Below are positions 7,863-14,246 of a DNA stretch of 14,246 bases, in pieces. The stretch is from Verrucomicrobiales bacterium (GTDB taxonomy: Bacteria > Verrucomicrobiota > Verrucomicrobiae > Limisphaerales > UBA9464). The translations under genes and the position numbers were made by a program. Position 1 is the stretch's first letter. Each line of letters opens with the position of its first letter. The stretch covers positions 1 through 14,246 of the forward strand of contig SXXZ01000321.1 in assembly GCA_005789375.1 (NCBI GenBank), read 5' to 3'. Below the pieces are notes generated by a model. That model was not told the origin of the DNA. It did no database searches and saw only the letters and a list, made by a program, of their open reading frames with translations.

Positions 7863-9368
7863 TCAAGCCAACACGGCCTGAACCACCTCGCCGTGGACGT
7901 CCGTCAAACGACGCTCGAGGCCGTTGTGGTAGTAAGTGAGGCGCTGGTGATCGAGTCCGAGTAGGTGCAGGATTGTGGCGTGGAAGTCATGGACGGTGAC
8001 CACGTTCTCGATGGATTTGTATCCGAACTCATCGGTGGCGCCGTGGCTGAAGCCTTTTTTGACACCGGCTCCAGCCATCCAGCAGGTAAACCCGGCAGGA
8101 TTGTGGTCGCGTCCCTGAGAACCCTTTTGGAACGTCGGCATGCGACCAAATTCGGTGCACCAGACCACCAGTGTGTCTTCCAACAGGCCGCGCTGACGCA
8201 AGTCGATGAGCAAGCCGGCCGTCGGCTTGTCGAGGACCGGCCCGTGCATGCCGTACTGACTGGCAATGTCCTTGTGGCCATCCCAGTTGCTCACGCCTTC
8301 GCCGCCGGTTTGGTAGGCACCATTGAAGAGCTGCACGAATCGCACCCCTTTTTCGACGAGCCGGCGGGCGAGGATGCAGTTGCGTGCGTAGGCCGCCCGC
8401 GTGTCCTTGATCTTGGTGCCGCCTTCATCTGCTCCGTAAAGGCGCAGGATGTGTTCGGGCTCGCTGGATAAGTTAGCAACCTCCGGGACGGTGAGCTGCA
8501 TGCGGGCAGCCAATTCATAACTGGCAATTCGCGCGGCCAGCTCAGTGTCACCCGGAAATCGCTCAGCGTGCCGTTCATTCAGGCGTTGGAGGAAACTCCG
8601 CGTGGCGCTGTCGCTGGAAGCCGCCACACCGCCGGGTCGTGCCAGATTGCGAATCGGGTTTGTGGCATTGAACTCCGTACCCTGAAAGGCCGCTGGCAAG
8701 AATCCGGGAGCCCAGTTGTTCACGCTGTTCTGGGGCTTCCCGCGCGGATCAGGAATGGCAACATAGGCGGGCAGGCTCTGGTCATCGCTGCCCAGCGCGT
8801 AGGTCATCCACGCCCCCATGCTGGGAAAGCCATCGAGCGCGTTGCCGGTGGACATGTAGTTCTCGCCGGGGCCGTGTGTGTTGGTCTTCCCCTGCATCGA
8901 GTGGATGAAGCACATCTCATCAACCAAATCGCCCAGGTGCGGCAGTAGGTCGGAGGTCATCTTGCCGCTCTGACCGCGCGGACGAAACTCCCACGGACTC
9001 TTGTTGAGCGCACCTTGCTCGCCTTGGAAGGTGATGAGTTTCTCAGTGCCCGGCATGGGCTGACCGTGCCGACGGATTAACTCTGGCTTGTAGTCGAAGG
9101 TGTCGAGTTGGCTGCAAGCTCCGCTGCAAAAGATCACCAGCACATTCTTAGCGCGCGGGCGGAAGTGGGATTGCCTCGCCCCGTAAGGTTGTCCGGGGTC
9201 GATTAGGGGCCGGAGCGGCTCCCGACGGTCTGCGTTCTGAGCGAGCAATCCCTGGCGCCCCAGGAGATGGGTCAAGGCTATGGAACCGAGCCCGAGGCCG
9301 GTGTCGCCCAGGAAGCGACGACGATTCAGCAGCGGACTTTGGAAAGCAGGGGGGATCGGTGCACTCAT
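7863..9368 (-). CDS. DUF1501 family protein, Tat-type leader (module B)
   Basis: A 501-residue DUF1501 protein of the planctomycete type that follows DUF1549/DUF1553 proteins. An in-frame extension up to 9497 exists, but the ATG at 9368 overlaps the upstream stop as ATGA and starts right before the leader [12 protein letters not shown] (13-24), so I use it. The core begins [20 protein letters not shown] (74-93). [11 protein letters not shown] (165-175), NWDGH (361-365), WCTEFGRMP (403-411), GRDHNP (419-424) and [15 protein letters not shown] (460-474) are the usual conserved, probably metal- or substrate-binding motifs. It differs from the module A DUF1501 in length and in motif wording (EFGRMP and HATILH here, EFGRTT there), so they are distinct subfamilies rather than a recent duplicate. 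No Shine-Dalgarno precedes it, so translation is probably coupled to the upstream gene. Substrate unknown. Confidence 0.94.
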   Translation of the reverse strand: MSAPIPPAFQSPLLNRRRFLGDTGLGLGSIALTHLLGRQGLLAQNADRREPLRPLIDPGQPYGARQSHFRPRAKNVLVIFCSGACSQLDTFDYKPELIRRHGQPMPGTEKLITFQGEQGALNKSPWEFRPRGQSGKMTSDLLPHLGDLVDEMCFIHSMQGKTNTHGPGENYMSTGNALDGFPSMGAWMTYALGSDDQSLPAYVAIPDPRGKPQNSVNNWAPGFLPAAFQGTEFNATNPIRNLARPGGVAASSDSATRSFLQRLNERHAERFPGDTELAARIASYELAARMQLTVPEVANLSSEPEHILRLYGADEGGTKIKDTRAAYARNCILARRLVEKGVRFVQLFNGAYQTGGEGVSNWDGHKDIASQYGMHGPVLDKPTAGLLIDLRQRGLLEDTLVVWCTEFGRMPTFQKGSQGRDHNPAGFTCWMAGAGVKKGFSHGATDEFGYKSIENVVTVHDFHATILHLLGLDHQRLTYYHNGLERRLTDVHGEVVQAVLA

Positions 9369-11884
9369 GGAATGAAGAGGAACTCGTTGGCATTGAGGAC
9401 CCCGCGGCAGAAAGCCGGCAATCCCTCGGAACGAACGAAGGCCATCGCCTCCTCCGCCTCGGCGCGCTGCGGAGTTCGGTTGAAGGCCAATTGCCACGCC
9501 GCCCGGACCTGAGACTCCGGTTGCTCGCCCGCCTCATGCCGAAGCCGGTCAGCAAAGGTCCGGGACTGGTCGAGAATAAATCGACTATTGAAAAGGTTCA
9601 GTGCCTGCAACGGCGTGGTGGAAACGCTGCGCTTGGGCACCACCAAACTGCCGTCCGGACAGTCGAATGCTCCAAAGATGCCATCTTGCTCCATGCGCAC
9701 CTTGAAGGCGTACACCATGCGGCGTGTGTCGGCAGGCCCGAACGCCTCCTTGGGATGGTAGTGATAGACATTCTCCCGATCCACCACATGCAGGTAGAAA
9801 CTGGGGCCTCCGCGGGCACGGTCTAGATTGCCACTGACGGCCAAAATACTATCGCGAATTCCCTCAGCCTCGATGCGCCGCGGAGGAAAGCGCCACAACA
9901 ACCGGCTGCCCGCATCCACCGCCAGAGCCTCTTTGCGGGGCAGACCGGATTGCTGCCAGGTGGCCGAGGACACGATGCGCCGTTGAAGGTGCTTGAGGCT
10001 CCAACCGTGCTCAATCAAGTCACTCGCCAGCCAATCCAACAATTCCGGATGCGTGGGCTTGGAACCATTCCGGCCGAAATCGTTGGGAGTGTTAACCAGC
10101 CCCACTCCGAACTGATGCTGCCAGATGCGATTAACGATCACACGGGCCGTCAGGGGATTGTCTGGACGGGCGATCCAGTCCGCCAAGGCAAGCCGACGCT
10201 CGCGCTCGGGAGCGTTGGTGGACAACACCAGCGGTTGGAACAATGCCAATGTTCCCGGCGACACGGTTTCCCGTTTCAGCAGCGGATCCCCGCGGTGCAA
10301 ACGATGGGTCGCTCCGGGTTGAGAAAAAGTTCCGGAGTAAATGGACGGCGCCTTCGAAAGGGACTCTCTCTCCTTGCGGGCTAATTCCAGTTCCGCCAGC
10401 CAGCGTCTCCCCTGAGACGCCTCGGATTCGGCGAGGCCTTCAAAGCGGTACACCGGCCCAGCGGGCTGGGTGGATTCTCCGGCGAAGGGAGTCCGATCAT
10501 CGGAAGTCGCCACGGTCTTCCAGACTCCAGATTCTGTCGCCACTTCGATGCGGTACTGGGTGATCAGGCGATCTTTGAAGTTCCCTTCCCGATCACGCCC
10601 CCAGACCACGCGACCAATGCGCTCGGCCTTGGGGAATTCTAATTGAACCCAACCCTTGCCCGCCTCGCTGGAAATCCACGAACGGGTATTGCCAGGGCGA
10701 CCATCATTCAAATGCTCCAACTTATGGATCTCGTACCCAGCCAAACTCCCTGAGGCCGTGGCTTTGGTTCCTACTGAGGCCAAGGCCACATTGTGGTCGC
10801 CCGACCAAACTTCGAGTTCGTCGATGCACGGTTCGCCCCCCGTCGTGGCAAGAATGGTAAAACGCACACGCCGCGCGTCGGTGACCGTGAACCGATCTTC
10901 ATTTTGCCGAGCGACCACCGCCGGCCGCCGGTCTGCCGGGGCCGTCGGGGACCCAGTCAACGACCTCGGAATGAAGACTTCGAGCCGCTTCTGTAGGTCT
11001 TGGATCCGCCCTTCGATACGGGCTACCCCCTGTGCCCGTTCGGGCGACAAGGGCAGCGAGCGTTCGCCGTGTTGGACGCCAGAGAAAATGGCCGCCATCG
11101 AGTAGTACTCGGTATGGGTAATGGGATCGAACTTGTGCGTGTGGCAGCGAGCACAACCCAAGGTAAGCCCCATGAAGGAGGTGCCGGTGGTGCCCAGCAT
11201 GTCATCGATTTCATCGGCCCGTTGCTGAGCGGTCAGAGTGATGTCTGGGCTCTTAACGATATCCACCGGACCACCGACTAGGAACCCGGTCGCCACGTCC
11301 CTGCCCAGCGCGTCTCCGGCAATTTGCTCGCGTATGAACTGGTCGTAGGGCTTGTCGGTGTTGAAGGCCTCGATCACATAGTCTCGGAACCGCCAGGCGC
11401 TCAACCGCTCTCGGTTGGTCTCAAAACCATTGCTCTCGGCGAACCGGATGACATCGAGCCAATGGCGTCCCCAGCGTTCTCCATAGCGGGGATCCTCGAG
11501 CACTCGATCCAACAATCGCTCCCAAGCTCGAGGCTGCACGTCAGCCACAAACGCGGACAACTCGTCTGGAGTCGGCGGAACCCCCAACATCACCAGATAC
11601 AACCGCCGAATGAGCGTCGCACGATCGGCCTCGACCGAAGGCGTCAACCCACTCTCGGAGAGACGGGCTTGAATAAAGGTATCCACCGGATTGGCCGCAT
11701 TGGCCGAGATTTTGGTGGAAGGAATAGCCGGTCGGACCACCGGCAGGAATGCCCAGTGTTGGTCTGCCGGCGGAGCTTCGGCCGCGCCCAGTGCCAGCGA
11801 CCACAACGAAGCGATGCTCAGCCATTTTAGGAGTTTTCTTCCCGCTTCACCCACCGGGGTTCTGGATGCCTTCGATGGATTCAT
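9365..11884 (-). CDS. DUF1549/DUF1553 (PSCyt2/PSD1) protein with CxxCH motif and F5/8C-like insert
   Basis: An 839-residue exported protein. A basic N-terminus and hydrophobic stretch ([17 protein letters not shown], about 18-34) act as signal or anchor. DUF1549 spans about 65-270 ([38 protein letters not shown]) and holds [11 protein letters not shown] with C244, C247 and H248, a potential haem c site. Residues 335-470 look like a discoidin/F5/8C domain ([38 protein letters not shown]). DUF1553 follows at about 515-815 ([45 protein letters not shown]). The separate N-terminal PSCyt1 cytochrome domain seen in many relatives is absent. The ATG at 11884 has an AGGA five bases upstream that overlaps the previous stop; a longer start at 11932 lies inside the PDZ gene and is less likely. 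It forms the middle of the minus-strand operon. Function is unproven; a role in envelope polysaccharide or redox chemistry is often suggested. Confidence 0.93.
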   Translation of the reverse strand: MNPSKASRTPVGEAGRKLLKWLSIASLWSLALGAAEAPPADQHWAFLPVVRPAIPSTKISANAANPVDTFIQARLSESGLTPSVEADRATLIRRLYLVMLGVPPTPDELSAFVADVQPRAWERLLDRVLEDPRYGERWGRHWLDVIRFAESNGFETNRERLSAWRFRDYVIEAFNTDKPYDQFIREQIAGDALGRDVATGFLVGGPVDIVKSPDITLTAQQRADEIDDMLGTTGTSFMGLTLGCARCHTHKFDPITHTEYYSMAAIFSGVQHGERSLPLSPERAQGVARIEGRIQDLQKRLEVFIPRSLTGSPTAPADRRPAVVARQNEDRFTVTDARRVRFTILATTGGEPCIDELEVWSGDHNVALASVGTKATASGSLAGYEIHKLEHLNDGRPGNTRSWISSEAGKGWVQLEFPKAERIGRVVWGRDREGNFKDRLITQYRIEVATESGVWKTVATSDDRTPFAGESTQPAGPVYRFEGLAESEASQGRRWLAELELARKERESLSKAPSIYSGTFSQPGATHRLHRGDPLLKRETVSPGTLALFQPLVLSTNAPERERRLALADWIARPDNPLTARVIVNRIWQHQFGVGLVNTPNDFGRNGSKPTHPELLDWLASDLIEHGWSLKHLQRRIVSSATWQQSGLPRKEALAVDAGSRLLWRFPPRRIEAEGIRDSILAVSGNLDRARGGPSFYLHVVDRENVYHYHPKEAFGPADTRRMVYAFKVRMEQDGIFGAFDCPDGSLVVPKRSVSTTPLQALNLFNSRFILDQSRTFADRLRHEAGEQPESQVRAAWQLAFNRTPQRAEAEEAMAFVRSEGLPAFCRGVLNANEFLFIP

Positions 11885-11889
11885 ACGTT

Positions 11890-11893
11890 TCCT
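11890..11893 (-). promoter_or_regulatory. Ribosome binding site of the DUF1549/DUF1553 gene, overlapping the upstream stop
   Basis: AGGA on the minus strand shares bases with the TAG stop (11894-11892) of the PDZ gene and sits five bases before the ATG at 11884. It is the clearest Shine-Dalgarno in the window; it decides the start and links the two cistrons by reinitiation or coupling. Confidence 0.65.
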
Positions 11894-14054
11894 ATTCTTT
11901 GGTCTCCGAGGACACCGCACGAATTGTCGCAATGCGCCCCTTGGCCATGCGCTTGAGGGTCAGCTTTAGATCGCCCTTTTCGGCCGCCACCATGCGTTCA
12001 AAGTCAGCGACCGTGGACACCGGCTGGTCCTGAATGTGGGTGATCAGTTCGTAAGGCTTCACACCTGCGACGCTGGCGCGCCCGCCGGGCTCGATCCGCG
12101 AGACCACCACCCCGGGCTCGTCGGCCTTGCGCTGGATGTAGCGGAGCACATCGTAGGTGAGGTTGCGCACCGTGATTCCTAGACTCTCGGACTTAAACCG
12201 TGCCGCCGACTCATAATGTGTCGGCCCCGGAACCACCTCGAACTCTTGGGTAAGCAGTTTGCCTTCCTCGACAAAGTCGGCCGTGAAACGGGTTCCGAAG
12301 CCCAGATCGGTCAGGGCCCGCGTCACTGGTGTCTCGACCGGCGGCCACGGAGTAAAAATCCGCTCGAAGAATTGATCGCGAATCTCATCCAAGCGTTCCC
12401 ACGGAAAGCCCTGGGCGCGCGCGAAGTCTTCCTCAAGTTGGATTTCGATGGGCACGGGCTGCGAGGCGGCCCGCAGGCGCAGCATCACCATGCCCGCCTT
12501 GATGCCCGCCTTGGCCGCGGGTGAATCGGGATGGATGTAGGTGATGAGCCCGCCGGTCTGGCCGTCGCGCGTCTGGTCGGACACCTGATTGGCGCGGGCT
12601 AGTTCGCGGGTCAGCGGCTGCAGTTCGACCCCGAGCCAGGCCAATCGGTTTTCGTCGGCCTCCGACACCGGAACATTGGCCGGATCGGCCGTCTCAGGCA
12701 GGCGACGAACGGCCTCCGCCAATTGGCGCGCAGTCGTCAACTGACGGCGACCGGCGAAGGGATCGCGAACACCGCCCAATAGTTCCCGACGGGTGACTGG
12801 CAGGGCGTGGAGAGCGCGATCCATCGTAAAGAGAAAGGTGTCCTTCACCTCCGGGTCGGGCAGCTCAGGATAGGCCTCCATTCGGGCACCCACCCGGACA
12901 CCGGCGATCCGGGACTCGTGGAAATAGGACGAGCGTGTTTCGCCCCGCAAATCTACCTCAGCCCGCAACATCAGTTGCCCCATGAGGTCGGCCGGATGCG
13001 TCGTATCGATACGCAACGCATCGCCGAGAGGTTGTTCAGGTTCCATCACCAGGACCCCAAAATCTCGGAGAGAGGCGATGAACTTGGCGGTGACGGGCGG
13101 CTTGCCGTCCCTCTGGATGGAGGCGCGCTCCAATCGAGCGGTCAACCCACTCTTGAGCGCCGCCAACACCGCCACGCGACCTCCGGGCAAGAGTACGCCC
13201 AACTCATTGCGTTCGGTGGCCGATTCGTCGGATTCCTCGTCGCCGCGATTGCGTGCACGCATTGGGTTCTGGCCCGGGGTCACCTTAGGACTGCGGAAAC
13301 TCAGGCGGACGCGCACCAACGCCTGAGCGGTCAAACTCTCCAGTTCCTTCAATTGGGAGGCAAAGGCGGCGGCCTCTATCCTCTTCCAGGCCATGGGATT
13401 GCCGCGCCACCGGTTGTCGGCATCGAGCCGATGGTTCATCACAAGTCCCAACGGCCGCCCCTGGGCGCTTAGTGCCACTCCCTGATGCTCCAAAACCCGA
13501 AGAGCCTTTCCGGACTCAGTCTCGAGGTATTGGCCACCCCACGGCAGCGCCACGCGGACCATTTGTCCGTCTTGGCGGTAATAGCTAACCAATGCGGCCG
13601 GAGCTTCAGTGCTCTTGGCTGGAAATTCGATGGGCTTAGTGCCGGCGATCGGTTGATCGAGGGTCAGAACAAAGGCCCATTGATCCACGCCGTAAGCCGT
13701 AATGCGGGCGGTGGATCGGTGGGCCCCTTGCCGGACCACGATGGTCTTGATGAATCGCGGATGCACACAGGGATCCATCGCCACCACGGTCGTGGGGCCC
13801 ACCAGGAAACCGGTGGTTTCCAGAGGGCGCTCGTCAGCGACCAAGTCGGCCAAGCTATTGGCCCGCGGCCCGGTGGAACGCGGATCCTGATCGAGAATCC
13901 CATGCGGGGCGTCGCCCCGGTCAAATTGCAGGGTAAACTCTACCTGCATCAAACCCGGCGAAACCGCGGCGATCCATCGAGCGGGATCTTTGCTCGAAGG
14001 GGCCGCCGCCAGAGGCAGGGCTAACGCCAGTAGGAGCAACAGGAGGCGTGTCAT
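11892..14054 (-). CDS. Exported protein with two degenerate trypsin-like domains and two PDZ domains
   Basis: A 720-residue protein. The ATG at 14054 gives an ideal Sec signal peptide (MTRLLLLLLALALPLAAAP); the longer frame to 14150 adds only a basic, gene-unlike stretch and is rejected. Residues 80-205 and 285-400 each follow the trypsin-like (DegP/S1C) pattern of a G-[FV]-L-[VL] strand, a beta-rich middle and a D/R-x-x-[AG]-[FV]-[VL]-x-L step. Neither has the TNxHVV histidine loop (TTVVAMDPCVHP and RVAVLAALKSG instead) or a GNSGGP nucleophile loop (EHQGVALSAQGRPLGLV in the first). PDZ1 is about 470-540 (GLITYIHPDSPAAKAGIKAG). PDZ2 is about 622-705 (GVVVSRIEPGGRASVAGVKP). I infer a periplasmic scaffold or pseudoprotease rather than an active HtrA. 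It heads the operon, with the DUF1549/DUF1553 gene 7 bases downstream. Confidence 0.85.
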   Translation of the reverse strand: MTRLLLLLLALALPLAAAPSSKDPARWIAAVSPGLMQVEFTLQFDRGDAPHGILDQDPRSTGPRANSLADLVADERPLETTGFLVGPTTVVAMDPCVHPRFIKTIVVRQGAHRSTARITAYGVDQWAFVLTLDQPIAGTKPIEFPAKSTEAPAALVSYYRQDGQMVRVALPWGGQYLETESGKALRVLEHQGVALSAQGRPLGLVMNHRLDADNRWRGNPMAWKRIEAAAFASQLKELESLTAQALVRVRLSFRSPKVTPGQNPMRARNRGDEESDESATERNELGVLLPGGRVAVLAALKSGLTARLERASIQRDGKPPVTAKFIASLRDFGVLVMEPEQPLGDALRIDTTHPADLMGQLMLRAEVDLRGETRSSYFHESRIAGVRVGARMEAYPELPDPEVKDTFLFTMDRALHALPVTRRELLGGVRDPFAGRRQLTTARQLAEAVRRLPETADPANVPVSEADENRLAWLGVELQPLTRELARANQVSDQTRDGQTGGLITYIHPDSPAAKAGIKAGMVMLRLRAASQPVPIEIQLEEDFARAQGFPWERLDEIRDQFFERIFTPWPPVETPVTRALTDLGFGTRFTADFVEEGKLLTQEFEVVPGPTHYESAARFKSESLGITVRNLTYDVLRYIQRKADEPGVVVSRIEPGGRASVAGVKPYELITHIQDQPVSTVADFERMVAAEKGDLKLTLKRMAKGRIATIRAVSSETKE

Positions 14055-14076
14055 GTGGCGTGAAATTAAGCCACAT
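14053..14076 (-). promoter_or_regulatory. Inverted repeat covering the start codon of the PDZ gene
   Basis: ATGTGGC (14053-14059) and GCCACAT (14070-14076) form a perfect 7-bp inverted repeat with a 10-base AT-rich spacer. On the mRNA the 3' arm includes the first bases of the ATG at 14054. It could be an operator for a dimeric regulator or a hairpin that hides the start. No Shine-Dalgarno is visible in the loop. Confidence 0.4.
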
Positions 14077-14080
14077 TTCC

Positions 14081-14101
14081 CCAACCTCCAACGTCCAACT
14101 T
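14081..14101. repeat. Three-copy heptanucleotide tandem repeat (CCAACNT)
   Basis: CCAACCT, CCAACGT and CCAACTT follow each other without gaps at 14081, 14088 and 14095. Only the sixth base varies. The tract lies between dapL and the PDZ gene, 27 bases upstream of the PDZ start codon on the coding strand. A 7-bp direct repeat, CGAGCAC (14123-14129 and 14137-14143), lies next to it in the same gap. Confidence 0.6.
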
Positions 14102-14159
14102 TGCATCTCGCACGGACCGCCCCGAGCACGCACCAACGAGCACTCCGCAAAGGCCCGCG

Positions 14160-14246
14160 CTACCAGTTCAACGCCTGCAAGCGACGGGAAACCTCTTCAG
14201 CATTAGCTCTACTATTGAACCCGCTCACACGGAACCACCCTTCGCC
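14160..14246 (-). CDS. dapL: C-terminal end of LL-diaminopimelate aminotransferase, partial
   Basis: Twenty-eight codons plus a TAG stop are open to the window edge on the minus strand. They read GEGWFRVSGFNSRANAEEVS followed by RRLQALNW. This closely matches my memory of the DapL C-terminus (GEGYFRxxAFNSRANVEE-type), the last strand and helix of the fold-type I PLP enzyme. DapL makes LL-diaminopimelate directly from tetrahydrodipicolinate for lysine and peptidoglycan synthesis, and Verrucomicrobia and Chlamydiae are known users of it. The fragment is too short for the active-site lysine, which would lie outside the window. The PDZ gene follows 105 bases downstream on the same strand. Confidence 0.65.
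   Translation of the reverse strand, partial: GEGWFRVSGFNSRANAEEVSRRLQALNW

Noticed and set aside
9369..9497. N-terminal extension of the module B DUF1501 protein
   Set aside because: It would read through the end of the DUF1549/DUF1553 gene and push the Tat leader 43 residues inside; the 9368 ATG is better placed.
14055..14150. 32-residue extension of the PDZ protein
   Set aside because: It would cover the repeat-rich gap and bury a textbook signal peptide.
1..14246. Mobile elements, CRISPR, tRNA or rRNA
   Set aside because: No transposase or integrase motifs, no regularly spaced repeats and no RNA-like cloverleaf were seen by reading both strands; this is not a computed search.

Overview
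The window is high-GC bacterial DNA, densely coded with small intergenic gaps. It most likely comes from the Verrucomicrobiota, or less likely another PVC/planctomycete lineage. The evidence is the gene content: a DUF1800/DUF1501 pair, a PDZ protein followed by a DUF1549-DUF1553 (PSCyt2/PSD1) protein and a second DUF1501 protein, a large gingipain-like exported protein, and what looks like the end of an LL-diaminopimelate aminotransferase gene (dapL). These families are strongly expanded in that phylum. The phylum call is an inference from protein families, not from a marker gene.

Layout, left to right. Bases 2-1318 (+) hold the 3' part of a C25/gingipain-like protein with a C-terminal fibronectin-III-like domain. 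Bases 1418-3976 (+) encode an exported DUF1800 protein with a beta-rich, carbohydrate-binding-like segment inserted inside it. Bases 3973-5628 (+) encode a Tat-type DUF1501 protein that overlaps the DUF1800 stop by ATGA. Bases 5682-6188 (-) encode a small two-helix membrane protein with a C-terminal zinc ribbon. Bases 6368-7804 (+) encode a phosphohexomutase with all four family signatures intact. On the minus strand, read right to left, lie the last codons of dapL (14246-14160), a PDZ protein with two degenerate trypsin-like domains (14054-11892), a DUF1549/DUF1553 protein with a CxxCH motif and an F5/8C-like insert (11884-9365), and a second DUF1501 protein (9368-7863). The last three form a tight operon, with a 7-base gap and then a 4-base overlap.

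The main theme is two exported gene modules that end in the same kind of protein. Module A (plus strand) is [C25-like] + DUF1800 + DUF1501. Module B (minus strand) is PDZ pseudoprotease + DUF1549/DUF1553 + DUF1501. In both, the DUF1501 start codon overlaps the stop of its partner by the same ATGA arrangement, and each DUF1501 protein carries an arginine-pair leader. Both modules also contain beta-sandwich, ligand-binding-like segments inserted into the partner protein. A reasonable inference is that both act in the cell envelope or outside it, possibly on complex polysaccharides, but the biochemical role of these families is not established. The genes in the middle (zinc-ribbon protein, phosphohexomutase) look unrelated to the modules.

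No tRNA, rRNA, CRISPR array, insertion sequence or integrase was seen. No gene-free stretch exceeds 300 bases; the longest is the 179-base divergent gap 6189-6367. The gap upstream of the PDZ gene (14055-14159) carries a triple heptanucleotide repeat and an inverted repeat that covers the start codon.
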